From Paenibacillus dendritiformis (GTDB lineage: Bacteria; Bacillota; Bacilli; Paenibacillales; Paenibacillaceae), in the NCBI RefSeq assembly GCF_015845845.1, contig NZ_LDIG01000076.1, positions 62,001 through 126,000 on the forward strand: a stretch of 64,000 nt of DNA. Reading direction: 5' to 3'. This document shows, piece by piece, positions 1 to 9,454 of this stretch. The position numbers were made by a program, and so were the translations under genes. Below the pieces are notes generated by a model. The model had not been told where the DNA came from, searched no databases, and worked only from the letters and a program-made list of their open reading frames with translations. Position 1 is the first letter of the stretch. Every line of letters starts with the position of its first letter.

Positions 1-1
1 C

Positions 2-3000
2 CGCATTCACGGTCATAGCCAGGTAAAAGAGACGCTCGTCACCGACTTCGAGGAAGCGCCGGGGCAGAAGGCGTTGTGCGCCTACGTCGTCGCGGAAGGC
101 GGGCTGGACGCGGCCGGGCTGAGAGCGTATCTGGCCAAGCTGCTGCCGGAATATATGGTTCCCGGCTATTTCATGTTCCTGGAGCGGATGCCGCTCACGA
201 TCAACGGCAAAATCGACCGGGCCAAGCTGCCGCGGCCGGAGAGACAAGAGCGGGCGGCGGTCCATTACGCGGCCCCGACGAACGAGACGGAGCGCAAGCT
301 GGCGGCCATCTGGGAGGAGCTGCTTGGCATCGAGCCGATCGGCATCGACGATCATTTCTTCGAGCTGGGCGGACACTCGCTCAAGGTCGCTCAATTGCAG
401 GCGCGAATCTATGAGACGTTCCAGGTGAACATTTCCTTCAAGCTGCTGTTCGAGATGCCGTATATCCGCTCGCTCGCCTCGCTGATCGCCCAGCTGGAGC
501 GGGGCGGCTTCGAAGCGATCGAGCCTGCGCCGGACAAGCCGCATTACCGGCTCGCCCCGGCTCAGCAGCGGATGTACGCCTTGCAGCAGCGGGCAGATAT
601 CGGCATGGCGTACCATGTGCCGCTCCTCTATCGCCTGCCGGGAGATTGCGAACCGGAGCGGCTGGAGCAGGCGCTCCGGAAGTTGGTGGAGCGCCATGAG
701 GCGCTGCGGACATCCTTCCATTGGGAGGACGGCGAAGTCGTACAGCGGGTGCATCCGGCCGTCGACTTCGCTATGCAGCGGCTGGAGGCCGATGGCCGCA
801 CGGCAGAGGAGGCGGCCGCCTCGTTCCTGCGGCCGTTCCGGATGGAGGAGGCGCCGCTGCTGCGGGCGGCCTGGATCCGGTTGGCGGAAGGCGAGGCGGC
901 GCTGCTGCTTGACGTTCATCATATCGTCTTCGATGGCACCTCGCTGAGCCTCCTGGCCGAGGAACTGGCCGCTCTGTATGCGGGCCGGGAGCTTCCGGCG
1001 CAGACGCTGCATTACAAAGATTACGCCGAATGGCAGGCGGAACGGGAAATCCGGGAGCAGGCAGCGGAAGAGGCGTATTGGCTGCGGATGCTGGAAGGCG
1101 AACTGCCGGTGCTGGAGCTCCCGACCGACTTCCCGCGGCCGCCGATGCAGACCTTCGCGGGAGATATCGTCCGCGCGGCGCTGCCGGCCGCCGATGCCGC
1201 CGCGCTGAAGAAGCTGGCTTCGGAACGGGGGACGACGCTCTACATGGCGCTGCTCGCCGTGTACAACCTGCTGCTGGCCGCTTATGCGGACAAGGAGGAT
1301 ATTATCGTCGGCTGCGCCGTCGCGGCGCGGACGCATCCCGATTTGGAGCGGATGATGGGCATGTTCGTCAACACGCTGCCGATTCGCAGCTATCCGGAAG
1401 GGGGCAAAGCCTTCGCGCACTATCTGGCCGAGCTGAAGGAGAGCTTGCTGGCGGCGTATGAATACCAGACCTATCCGCTGGACAAGCTGGTCGACCGGCT
1501 GTCCTACCCGCGGGATATGAGCCGCAACCCGCTGTTCGACACGGTCTTCGTCATGCAGAACATGGGCGATACGACGCTTGAGCTCGACGGCGCGGCCTGC
1601 GAGGCCATTCCTTATCATAACGGCACCTCGAAGTTCGACGTGACGCTGGAGGCCGTGGAGCGGGAAGACGCCGTCTTGCTGAACTTCGAGTACAATACGG
1701 CTCTCTTCCGCCGGGATACGATCGAGCGGCTGGCGGGGCACTTCCTGCAGCTCGTGCAGGAGGCGGTGCGGAAGCCGGAAGCCCTCATCGGCGAACTGGA
1801 CATGATTACGGCGCGGGAACGGGAGCAGATCGTCGCCGAGTTCAACCGGACGAAAGCCGACTATCCGCGCGAGGCGACGATTCACGGCCTGTTCGAGGAG
1901 CAGGCGCGGCGCACGCCGAATCGCACGGCGGTCACCGATCCGCAGCGCTCGCTTACCTATGCCGAGCTGAATGCGGAGGCGAACCGGCTGGCTCATGAGC
2001 TGCGGCGCCGCGGCGTCCGCCGGGAGCAGGCGGTCGGCGTCTTGACCGAGCGGACGGCGGAAATGATCGTCGGCGTCCTGGCGATTATGAAGGCGGGCGG
2101 CGCGTATGTGCCGATCGATCCGGATTATCCGGCGGATCGCGTCGATTACTTGCTGGAGGACAGCGGAGCGAAGCTCGTGCTTGCGAGCGGCTCGCTGGCA
2201 GGGCAGCTCCCGCCGCACATCGCCCGTGTCGGGTTCGAAGCGGCTGCGGCCGCGCACGGTTCAAACGGCGAAGAAGAGCGGGCGATCGATCCGGACAGCG
2301 TGAATGAGGCGGAGGATCTCGCCTATCTGATGTACACGTCGGGATCGACCGGCAAACCGAAGGGGGTCATGGTGACCCACCGCAACGTCATCCGGCTCGT
2401 GCAGAATACGAATTTCGTCTCCTTCCGGGAGGATGACTGCATTCTCCAGACGGGCTCGCTGGTGTTCGACGCTTCGACGTTCGAGATTTGGGGAGCGCTG
2501 CTGAACGGACTGCGCCTGGTGCTCGTCGACAAGATGACGATTCTGGATGAGACCGCCCTGGCCGAAGCGATTGAACGCCACGGGGTCACGATGATGTGGC
2601 TGACCTCGCCGCTGTTCACCCAGCTCGCGGAGAAGAATCCGGAGCTGTTCCGTCCGGTGCGCACGCTGCTCGTCGGCGGCGACGTGCTGTCGCCGAAGCA
2701 TATTTACCGGGTGCGCGAAGCGAGCGGGCCGATCACGATCATCAACGGGTACGGGCCGACAGAGAACACGACGTTCACGGCCTGCTACGAGATTGCTGGC
2801 GAGCGCCCTGGCTCGATCCCGATCGGCAAGCCGATTGCCAATTCGACGGCTTATGTCGTCAATGCGTTCGGCAAGCTGCAGCCGATCGGCGTTCCGGGCG
2901 AGCTGTGGGCCGGCGGCGACGGCGTCGCTCGCGGCTACTTGAACCGGAGCGGCTTGACCGCGGAGAAGTTCATCGACAGCCCGTTCCGGCCAGGGGAACG

Positions 3001-4885
3001 AATCTACAAGACCGGCGATCTGGTGCGCTGGCTGCCGGACGGCAATATTGAATTCCTCGGGCGCAAGGATCATCAGGTCAAAATTCGCGGCTTCCGCATG
3101 GAGCTGGGCGAGATCGAGGCGCAGATCCGCACTCATCCGCAGGTGAAGGACGTGCTCGTGTCCGTCCGCGAGGAAGCGCCGGGGCAGAAGGCGCTCTGCG
3201 CCCATATCGTGGCGGAAGGCGCGCTGACGGCGGCCGATGTCCGCGCCTATGTGCTGACCAGCCTGCCGGATTATATGGCGCCGTCCTATTTCGCCTTCCT
3301 GGAACGGATGCCGCTGACGACGAACGGCAAGATCGACCGTTCGAAGCTGCCGGAGCCGGAGAAGCTCGAAGGAGCGTCCGGGAGCATGGTTGCGCCGGAG
3401 AACGAGATCGAGCAGAAGCTGGCCGACGCGTGGCAGGAGGTTCTCGGGCTGACGGCGGTCGGCGTCGAAGACAATTTCTTCGATATCGGCGGCCATTCCT
3501 TGAAGGCGATCACGCTGGTCGCCCGGCTGAAGCAGGAATTCATCGTCGATGTCGCCGACATCTTCGCGTATCCGACGATTCGGCAACTCGCCCGCCACAT
3601 TGAATACCGGCCGAACCATCTGCAGGAGAAGCTGGCGCGGATACGCGAACGGTACGCCGCGGCCCCGGACGGGGAAGCGCCGGCCGTGGCGGAAGCGCGC
3701 CGCCGCTACCGCAGCGGCATCGAAGGCCGGATTCCTCCGGCGGCGGAGCGCCGGACCGAGTACCGCCACGTGCTGCTGACGGGAGCGACCGGCTATCTGG
3801 GCGCTTATCTGCTGCACGAAATCATCTCGCGCACGGGCAGCGAAGTCAGCGTCATTGTAAGGGGACGGACGCCGGACGAGGCGCGCGGGCGCTTGGCGGA
3901 CAAGCTGGCCTACTATTTTGGCCCGGATTGGTTCCCGGCGCATGCCGCGCGCATCCATCTCGTGAACGGCGAACTGTCGTCGGAACGGTTCGGCCTCGAG
4001 ACCGAGGACTACGAGCGGCTCGCCAGCGAAGTCGACTGCATCGTTCACGCGGCGGCGAACGTGAAGCATTACGGCCATTATGACGACTTCGTGCGGAGCA
4101 ATGTGACGGCGACGGAGCGGCTGATTGATTTGGCGCTGGAACGGACGCCGAAGGCGTTCCACCACGTATCGACAATGTCAGTCGGCATGGGCACTATCGA
4201 AGGCCGAGCCGAGGCGCTGTTCACGGAAGATGACGGGGATCTCGGCCAGCAGCATCATAACGTCTATGTGAAGACGAAGTTCGAAGCGGAGCTGCGCATT
4301 CAGGAAGCCCGCGCCCGCGGTCTGCAGGCGAGCATTTATCGGGTCGGCAATATCGTCTGCCATTCGGACACGGGCCATTTCCAGGAAAATATCGCGGACA
4401 ACGCTTTTTACAATACGATCAAATCTTATCTTGGCCTGGGGGCGGTGCTGGCGTCGGAGCCGGATACCGATTTGTCCTTCGTCAATCAGGTGAGCGCGGC
4501 CATCGTCACGCTGTTCGACAAGCCGGCGCTGTACAACGGCACCTACCACGTGTACAACCCGCATCTGATCAGCTTGGCCGACCTGCTGGCCGCCCATCCT
4601 GGCATCACGGTGAAGCCGCTGGCTGCCGGTCCGTTCTTCGAGGAACTGTACGCCCGCTTCGAGCGGGAAGAGAACCGGGAGGCGGTCGAGAGCGTGCTGC
4701 TGCACAACGGCTGGATGGATGAAGCATCGAACGGGACCGTCTTCGTGCATACGGCGGAGCGGACGGCAGCGCTGCTCGCTCGCTTGGGCTTCGCATGGAC
4801 GAAGCCGGCCGCGGCGGAATTCCGGCGCCTGCTTGCGCATGCCGAGGCGGTGGGCTTCCTGCCGCAAGCATCCAGCCATAAATAG
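2..4885 (+). CDS. Nonribosomal peptide synthetase, 3' part: (A)-T-C-A-T-R (reductive release)
   Basis: The reading frame is open from the window edge, so the 5' end lies outside. Order seen: tail of an adenylation domain (to about 230), carrier domain (GGHSL serine near 376), condensation domain (about 535-1840, HHIVFDG at 917-937), complete adenylation domain (about 1880-3370, YTSGSTGKPKG), second carrier (GGHSL near 3490), and a C-terminal NAD(P)H thioester reductase (about 3755-4860; TGATGYLG near 3778-3801, catalytic YVKTK near 4263). There is no thioesterase, so the last aminoacyl group should leave as an aldehyde or alcohol. Lining the A domain up by eye with GrsA gives the pocket D-A-F-W-L-G-G-T-F-K, which I read as valine. 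A Val-reductase ending is known from valinol-terminated lipopeptides such as the bogorol group and from lugdunin. The linkage to either family is inference. The last 70 codons of the two A domains are near copies. Confidence 0.95.
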   Translation, partial: RIHGHSQVKETLVTDFEEAPGQKALCAYVVAEGGLDAAGLRAYLAKLLPEYMVPGYFMFLERMPLTINGKIDRAKLPRPERQERAAVHYAAPTNETERKLAAIWEELLGIEPIGIDDHFFELGGHSLKVAQLQARIYETFQVNISFKLLFEMPYIRSLASLIAQLERGGFEAIEPAPDKPHYRLAPAQQRMYALQQRADIGMAYHVPLLYRLPGDCEPERLEQALRKLVERHEALRTSFHWEDGEVVQRVHPAVDFAMQRLEADGRTAEEAAASFLRPFRMEEAPLLRAAWIRLAEGEAALLLDVHHIVFDGTSLSLLAEELAALYAGRELPAQTLHYKDYAEWQAEREIREQAAEEAYWLRMLEGELPVLELPTDFPRPPMQTFAGDIVRAALPAADAAALKKLASERGTTLYMALLAVYNLLLAAYADKEDIIVGCAVAARTHPDLERMMGMFVNTLPIRSYPEGGKAFAHYLAELKESLLAAYEYQTYPLDKLVDRLSYPRDMSRNPLFDTVFVMQNMGDTTLELDGAACEAIPYHNGTSKFDVTLEAVEREDAVLLNFEYNTALFRRDTIERLAGHFLQLVQEAVRKPEALIGELDMITAREREQIVAEFNRTKADYPREATIHGLFEEQARRTPNRTAVTDPQRSLTYAELNAEANRLAHELRRRGVRREQAVGVLTERTAEMIVGVLAIMKAGGAYVPIDPDYPADRVDYLLEDSGAKLVLASGSLAGQLPPHIARVGFEAAAAAHGSNGEEERAIDPDSVNEAEDLAYLMYTSGSTGKPKGVMVTHRNVIRLVQNTNFVSFREDDCILQTGSLVFDASTFEIWGALLNGLRLVLVDKMTILDETALAEAIERHGVTMMWLTSPLFTQLAEKNPELFRPVRTLLVGGDVLSPKHIYRVREASGPITIINGYGPTENTTFTACYEIAGERPGSIPIGKPIANSTAYVVNAFGKLQPIGVPGELWAGGDGVARGYLNRSGLTAEKFIDSPFRPGERIYKTGDLVRWLPDGNIEFLGRKDHQVKIRGFRMELGEIEAQIRTHPQVKDVLVSVREEAPGQKALCAHIVAEGALTAADVRAYVLTSLPDYMAPSYFAFLERMPLTTNGKIDRSKLPEPEKLEGASGSMVAPENEIEQKLADAWQEVLGLTAVGVEDNFFDIGGHSLKAITLVARLKQEFIVDVADIFAYPTIRQLARHIEYRPNHLQEKLARIRERYAAAPDGEAPAVAEARRRYRSGIEGRIPPAAERRTEYRHVLLTGATGYLGAYLLHEIISRTGSEVSVIVRGRTPDEARGRLADKLAYYFGPDWFPAHAARIHLVNGELSSERFGLETEDYERLASEVDCIVHAAANVKHYGHYDDFVRSNVTATERLIDLALERTPKAFHHVSTMSVGMGTIEGRAEALFTEDDGDLGQQHHNVYVKTKFEAELRIQEARARGLQASIYRVGNIVCHSDTGHFQENIADNAFYNTIKSYLGLGAVLASEPDTDLSFVNQVSAAIVTLFDKPALYNGTYHVYNPHLISLADLLAAHPGITVKPLAAGPFFEELYARFEREENREAVESVLLHNGWMDEASNGTVFVHTAERTAALLARLGFAWTKPAAAEFRRLLAHAEAVGFLPQASSHK

Positions 4886-4908
4886 CCGGTTCACCTGTCA
4901 GGCCTAGT

Positions 4909-5045
4909 TTGGTCAATACGGACAAATACGGCCTGATACGGATGTAAGGACTGACACGGATGTAAGGACTGGTACGGTGGATACGGACTGATACGCATTG
5001 ACGCGCGCCGAAATGGATTGATACGGCCGCATCGGAGCGGCACGG
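4909..5045. repeat. 18-bp tandem and degenerate ACGGAC repeats downstream of the NRPS
   Basis: Two adjacent 18-bp units (4935-4952 and 4953-4970, GATACGGATGTAAGGACT with one change) sit inside a longer run of degenerate copies built on TACGGAC/GATACG up to about 5045. The 332-bp gap between the NRPS and the next gene holds no convincing coding region; this repeat is its main feature. It fits replication slippage in non-coding DNA. Confidence 0.7.
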
Positions 5046-5217
5046 TGCGTTACGCTGGACTGGTTCCCGCTGCGGCGGCAGGGGTAGACCACGTCTGGGA
5101 GGGGATAAGAGAGCACAACATCGAGAGGCAGATTGACAGCGGGAATGCCGGACGCATCCTGCCATGGCATGATTTCTTACGATCAACGACGACTACATTT
5201 GAGGAGGAAGTACAACT

Positions 5218-5580
5218 ATGTTTAACGTAAAATACGACGCAGCAAAGAACCGCATTTATATCAAGCTTGAAGGCATGATGGGCATGGACGAGGCGAAGGA
5301 GTATGACAAAACGGCCCGCCAATATGTTGACAAGGCGAAGGAAGGATATACGTTCTGCATCGACATGGCGGACGCTCAGCCGGCTCCGGCCGACGTAAAT
5401 GAATATTTGGCGGGCCTGCGCGAATATATGGCCAAGAAGAAAATTCTCGGCTCGGCCATGATCGTCAGTTCGGCGCTCACCAAGCTGCAGCTGTCCCGGT
5501 TGATCAAGGAGCTCGGCGGCGACAACGGCGTATTCCAGAGCTACGAAGAAGCCGACAAATATCTCGACAGCTTTAAATAA
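5218..5580 (+). CDS. Small conserved cytoplasmic protein, STAS/SpoIIAA-like fold possible
   Basis: The start is set by GAGGAGG at 5201-5207 and an ATG at 5218. The 120-residue product is soluble, with no signal peptide or membrane segment. The pattern of alternating strands and helices, with a FCIDMADA strand and a C-terminal helix ending SYEEADKYLDSFK, recalls the SpoIIAA/STAS-type domains that occur as single-domain proteins in Bacillales. I do not see a diagnostic phosphorylatable DS motif, so an anti-sigma antagonist role is not supported. It is monocistronic, bounded by a repeat tract upstream and a terminator downstream. Function unknown. Confidence 0.8.
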   Translation: MFNVKYDAAKNRIYIKLEGMMGMDEAKEYDKTARQYVDKAKEGYTFCIDMADAQPAPADVNEYLAGLREYMAKKKILGSAMIVSSALTKLQLSRLIKELGGDNGVFQSYEEADKYLDSFK

Positions 5581-5595
5581 GAGTGCGGACTACTG

Positions 5596-5640
5596 ATGCG
5601 AAAAAGACTTGCCCGCGATGCGGGGAGTCTTTTTCCGCAT
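5596..5640 (+). terminator. Rho-independent terminator after the STAS-like gene
   Basis: The inverted repeat ATGCG-AAAAAGACT / AGTCTTTTT-CCGCAT around a GC-rich loop has a T-run in the right arm. It lies 16 bases after the stop codon. Confidence 0.8.
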
Positions 5641-5709
5641 AGCGGCCTGTAACGAATACAGACTTGAATGACTTGTGTTCAACGAATACAACCCGAAGGT
5701 GAGAAGACA

Positions 5710-7368
5710 ATGAACGCTCAAATCACATCCGTGACCAAACGGCTGAAATTCATGGGCAACTGGTGGCATAAGTCGCTGTTGGCGCGAATTCTCGTTCCCA
5801 TGACGCTCTTGACTTTGCTTATCATTGCAGCTACAAGCATGATCAATGTCAATTTTTTGAAAGAAACGATAACGGACCTGATGATTAAAGATACGGAGCA
5901 AGACGTCTCCCATGTCATCAGCTTGATCGAACGCAGCGGCGACTCGAACCCGAATGAATGGCTTGACAGCATCGCTCTCCGGGAACACAGCTTCGCGCTC
6001 ATTATCGACGGCAACGAGATCGCGGCGGTCGCAGGCGCCGCAGATAAGACGAAGCTGGCCGATTATCCGCAGTTGAAGCCGCTGCTGGAATCCCAGAAGG
6101 CAAGCATGTTCCTGGATAATCAACTGGAGTATGGCGTATCCGGCCAAGCCGGGAAGTACCGCGTCATCATCGTGTCCAGCCTGCTCGATTTCAGCGACGG
6201 GATCGGATACTATCAGTTGATGCTGCTTGCGGTCGCCATCGCCTCCATCCTGGTGATTTGCGGAACGATATGGCTGCTTGTAAATCGGTTCATGGTGAAG
6301 CCGATCCATGAAGTGGCCGAAACGCTGGACCGGATTGGAAGCGGAGATTTGACGCAGCGCCTCTCCATGGATGTGAACCGGCAGGATATATGGGGAATGG
6401 TCGCCCGCGGGGTAGACAACATGACCTCGAATCTGCGGAATCTGGTCGAACAGGTCGTCGCGACAAGCGACAAGGTTACCGTCACCTCGGGAGACTTCGT
6501 CCACAGCGCGCAGGAGACGAGCAAAGCTTCTGAGCAGGTGACCCTCTCCTTGCAGGATATCTCGCAGGGCGTGGACGAGGAGGCGCGCATGCTGCGCAAT
6601 ATCGGCGGCACGATGGAGGACATTACGATGGCCATCGGCGAAGTCGAGCAGGTCGTCAAGTCGATGACGAGCGATTTCGCGAGCGCCAGCGAGCTGGTCT
6701 CGAGCGGCAGCGTCATGGTCAAGGACACGGTGAGTCAAATGAACGAGTTGGCAGAAAACGTCGGCTCCAGCTCTGTCGTTATCACCGAATTGGAGCATCG
6801 TTCCGGCAAGGTCGGCGAGATTATCCAGATAATTACCGAGATTGCGGGACAGACGAATCTGCTTGCCCTGAACGCGGCGATTGAAGCGGCCCGGGCGGGC
6901 GAGCACGGTCTTGGCTTCGCGGTTGTCGCCAATGAGGTGCGCAAGCTGGCCGATCAATCGAATCAGGCTGCGCTGGAAATCCAGGAAATCATTTCGCTCG
7001 TTCAGGCCGATACGCTCCAGGCCGTCGAGTCGATGAGCAAGAGCACGAAGCTGGTCGAGTCGGGCATGGAGAGCGTGAACCAGACCGGGCAAGTGTTCGG
7101 AGCGATCGTCAAGACGATTCAGGAAGTGTCGAGCAATGTGGAAATGGTCGACGCGATCGTGCAGGAGGTCAACCTGAACGCGAAAGAAATTTTGGAGCGG
7201 GTTCAGGGCATTATCCAAATTTCCGAGGAATCGTCGGCCAACGTGCAGTCGATTGCTGCCGCGACCGAAGAGCAAAATGCGATTATGGAAGAATTGGCCC
7301 TCTCGTCCGAAGAGCTCAATCGCTTGTCGGGCAATCTGCGGGAAGCCTTGACGAAATTCACCGTATAA
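5710..7368 (+). CDS. Methyl-accepting chemotaxis protein
   Basis: Start chosen at ATG 5710 (GGTGAGAAG just upstream) rather than at an in-frame codon at 5668. The 552-residue protein has a first membrane helix at about residues 24-43, a short extracytoplasmic sensor of about 140 residues, a second helix near 188-208 ([21 protein letters not shown]), a HAMP domain, and the cytoplasmic signalling domain with the conserved hairpin tip [22 protein letters not shown]. The short single-fold sensor is not one I can assign to a ligand. Neighbours do not suggest a dedicated partner. Two copies of AACGAATACA, 30 bp apart (5651 and 5681), lie just upstream and may be part of its control region. Confidence 0.93.
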   Translation: MNAQITSVTKRLKFMGNWWHKSLLARILVPMTLLTLLIIAATSMINVNFLKETITDLMIKDTEQDVSHVISLIERSGDSNPNEWLDSIALREHSFALIIDGNEIAAVAGAADKTKLADYPQLKPLLESQKASMFLDNQLEYGVSGQAGKYRVIIVSSLLDFSDGIGYYQLMLLAVAIASILVICGTIWLLVNRFMVKPIHEVAETLDRIGSGDLTQRLSMDVNRQDIWGMVARGVDNMTSNLRNLVEQVVATSDKVTVTSGDFVHSAQETSKASEQVTLSLQDISQGVDEEARMLRNIGGTMEDITMAIGEVEQVVKSMTSDFASASELVSSGSVMVKDTVSQMNELAENVGSSSVVITELEHRSGKVGEIIQIITEIAGQTNLLALNAAIEAARAGEHGLGFAVVANEVRKLADQSNQAALEIQEIISLVQADTLQAVESMSKSTKLVESGMESVNQTGQVFGAIVKTIQEVSSNVEMVDAIVQEVNLNAKEILERVQGIIQISEESSANVQSIAAATEEQNAIMEELALSSEELNRLSGNLREALTKFTV

Positions 7369-7398
7369 TGCAAAAAGGATATGTGTATCATCGGCATC

Positions 7399-7427
7399 GG
7401 CCGTGTTCTCCTTGAGAGAGCACGGCC
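7399..7427 (+). terminator. Hairpin after the chemoreceptor gene
   Basis: GGCCGTGTTCTC / GAGAGCACGGCC forms a 12-bp stem (one G-U pair) with a 5-nt loop, 30 bases after the stop codon. The T-tract is poor, so termination may be inefficient. Confidence 0.55.
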
Positions 7428-7529
7428 ATTGCTGCATTCGGGGGGCCGGCGGAAGGCTTCAGCAAGCCGTAAGCAGGCACAAGGGGATGTTGGGGCAAAA
7501 ATCAAGTGAACAATTCGTAAACAAATAGA

Positions 7530-7558
7530 TTGAACGGTTATTCCAATTGTTTTATTAT
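7530..7558 (+). promoter_or_regulatory. Sigma-A promoter of the leader ORF and ABC exporter
   Basis: TTGAAC (7530-7535), a 17-bp spacer and TATTAT (7553-7558) predict a transcript starting near 7565. That is about 30 nt before the leader ORF and excludes any start codon upstream of it. Confidence 0.75.
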
Positions 7559-7595
7559 CTATATGTTGACATAATGGTCCTGAAAGGAGGCGAAC

Positions 7596-7667
7596 ATGCC
7601 GATGAGAGACATGGATGGATCCGTTCCTCCCGCCTGCAAGGACTGCGGATCCGATCGCGATCTCTGA
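7596..7667 (+). CDS. 23-codon leader peptide upstream of the BmrC/BmrD-type exporter
   Basis: A strong Shine-Dalgarno (GAAAGGAGG, 7582-7590) lies 5 nt ahead of this short ATG frame (MPMRDMDGSVPPACKDCGSDRDL) and not ahead of the transporter gene, which starts 41 nt after its stop with only a weak GAGAGA site. An inverted repeat GGATCCG / CGGATCC (7617-7623, 7646-7652) lies inside the ORF. In Bacillus subtilis the bmrCD exporter is preceded by the short ORF bmrB, which governs expression by ribosome-mediated attenuation. Position and layout agree; the peptide itself is different. No T-tracted terminator is obvious here, so translational coupling is an alternative. Confidence 0.55.
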   Translation: MPMRDMDGSVPPACKDCGSDRDL

Positions 7668-7708
7668 CGGCGCCGGACTCGATAACGGTACGGGATGTGA
7701 GAGAGAAG

Positions 7709-9454
7709 ATGAAAGGAAAGTCATTGTTATTCGGTCATGTTCGGGCTCACTGGTTCTTTTATGTGACGGCGGTGCTGTTCATGGCGGCCGCCAACGTTAT
7801 CAATTCGTTCTACCCCGCTCTGCTCGGCCAGTTCACCGATGAATTGCAGCAGAACGGGCTGACGCGGGCCGCGGTCATTCATTACAGCCTCTGGCTCGCG
7901 GCGATAGGCATCGGGTATGGCGTGCTCTTCGGCCTGGGACAGTACATGAATCACCGTCTCGGCCGGCTGTTCGAGTTCAATACGCGGCAGCGGCTGTTCG
8001 GGCAATTCACCCGGTTGAGCGAGCATTATTATTCCAAAAACGGGGTCGGCAAGCTGCTCAGCTATTTCATGAATGATGTGCGGGCCGTCCGGGAATCCAT
8101 CGCCAACGGCGTCAATCAGATGACGAATGCCACGATTCTGCTCGTATCCGTCCTCGTGATGATGATGCTGAGCCATATACCGCTGCATCTGGTCTTCGTC
8201 TGCGTCCTGCCGCTGCTCTCCATTCCGCTGTTCGTCGTCTACTTCGGCCCCCGCATTCGCATGCGCTCCCGCGCCGTGCAGGATGCGCTTGCCGGGATGA
8301 CGGAATCCGCGGAAGAACAATTCGGCGGCATCAAAGTAACGAAAACGTTCGCGGTGGAGCATATCGCGCAAGCCCGCTTCGACGGGACGGTCGACCATAT
8401 CCGCGACAATCAGCTTCGCCTCGTGCGGATGACGTCCTTGTTCCAGGCGCTCATCCCGTTCGCCGGCGCGCTGTCGCTGGCGTTAGCGATCACATACGGA
8501 GGGATGATGTCCATCCGCGGACAGCTGTCGCTTGGGAACTTCGTTACATTGACGCTTTACCTGCGCATGATCATGACGCCGCTGCAGCAGATTGGCAATG
8601 TCATCAATACGATGCTTCGTTCCCGCGCGTCGCTCGACCGGCTCAACCGGCTCATGGAAGAGGAGCCGGATATCCAGGAGGCGGAAGAGGCGGCAGCGCT
8701 GCGTCCGGGGGAGGCGGAGCTGGAGCTTCGCCATCTGTCCTTCGCTTACCCGGACAGCGACACTCCCTCGCTGCAGGATATCAGCATCCGCGTCGCTCCG
8801 GGCAAGACGCTCGGCATTGTCGGCAAAACGGGAAGCGGCAAGACGACGCTCGTCAAGCTGCTGCTGCGGGTATACGATCCGCCGGAGGGAAGCGTCTTTA
8901 TCGGCGGCGACGATATCCGGCATCTGACGCTGGAGAGCCTGCGCACGCAGATTGCCTACGTCCCGCAGGACGGATTTTTGTTCAGTACGACGATTCGCGA
9001 CAATATCGCTTTTTATAACCGCGAGATCGATGACGGGCCGGTTCAGGAAGCGTCGAAGCTGGCGGACATTTACCGCAATATCGAGGAATTCCCCGACAAA
9101 TTCGGCACGAAGCTGGGCGAGCGGGGACTTACCTTGTCCGGCGGCCAGCGCCAGCGCACCAGCCTGGCCCGCGGGCTCATCAAGAACGCGCCGATCCTGA
9201 TCCTGGACGACAGCGTCAGCGCCGTGGACGTCGTCACCGAGTCCGCTATCCTGGCGAATTTGCGCCGCGCCCGCAAGGGCTTGACGACGCTTATCATCGC
9301 CCATCGCATCAGCGCGGTGCGCCATGCGGACGAGATTGTCGTCCTCGATGAGGGGCGGATTGCGGAGCGCGGCACGCATGCCGAGCTGCTCCGCCAGGGC
9401 GGCTACTATGCTTCGCTGTATGCCATTCAAGAGGAGGGGATGCTCGATGCGTGA
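7709..9454 (+). CDS. Heterodimeric ABC multidrug exporter subunit, BmrC/YheI-like
   Basis: This 581-residue half-transporter has six N-terminal membrane helices followed by an ATPase domain: Walker A GKTGSGKTT, signature LSGGQRQR, Walker B ILILDD. The residue after the Walker B aspartate is Asp rather than the catalytic Glu, which marks the degenerate-site half of heterodimeric exporters such as BmrCD, LmrCD and TM287/288. Start ATG 7709 is preferred because upstream in-frame codons lie before or at the predicted transcription start. It overlaps the next gene by 8 nt, so the two subunits are translationally coupled. Substrates are probably amphipathic drugs or peptides. A role exporting or resisting the neighbouring NRPS product is possible but unproven. 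Confidence 0.92.
   Translation: MKGKSLLFGHVRAHWFFYVTAVLFMAAANVINSFYPALLGQFTDELQQNGLTRAAVIHYSLWLAAIGIGYGVLFGLGQYMNHRLGRLFEFNTRQRLFGQFTRLSEHYYSKNGVGKLLSYFMNDVRAVRESIANGVNQMTNATILLVSVLVMMMLSHIPLHLVFVCVLPLLSIPLFVVYFGPRIRMRSRAVQDALAGMTESAEEQFGGIKVTKTFAVEHIAQARFDGTVDHIRDNQLRLVRMTSLFQALIPFAGALSLALAITYGGMMSIRGQLSLGNFVTLTLYLRMIMTPLQQIGNVINTMLRSRASLDRLNRLMEEEPDIQEAEEAAALRPGEAELELRHLSFAYPDSDTPSLQDISIRVAPGKTLGIVGKTGSGKTTLVKLLLRVYDPPEGSVFIGGDDIRHLTLESLRTQIAYVPQDGFLFSTTIRDNIAFYNREIDDGPVQEASKLADIYRNIEEFPDKFGTKLGERGLTLSGGQRQRTSLARGLIKNAPILILDDSVSAVDVVTESAILANLRRARKGLTTLIIAHRISAVRHADEIVVLDEGRIAERGTHAELLRQGGYYASLYAIQEEGMLDA

Noticed and set aside
2261-4165. 634-codon open frame on the minus strand
   Set aside because: It lies wholly inside the NRPS, reads as Arg/His-rich low-complexity protein and has no ribosome site. 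It is a GC-driven shadow.
5590-7437. 615-codon open frame on the minus strand
   Set aside because: It is antisense to the chemoreceptor, with His/Arg/Asp-rich composition and no start signal.
7547-7708. 54-codon N-terminal extension of the BmrC-like subunit
   Set aside because: It would begin between the -35 and -10 of the promoter, and the strong ribosome site serves another frame.
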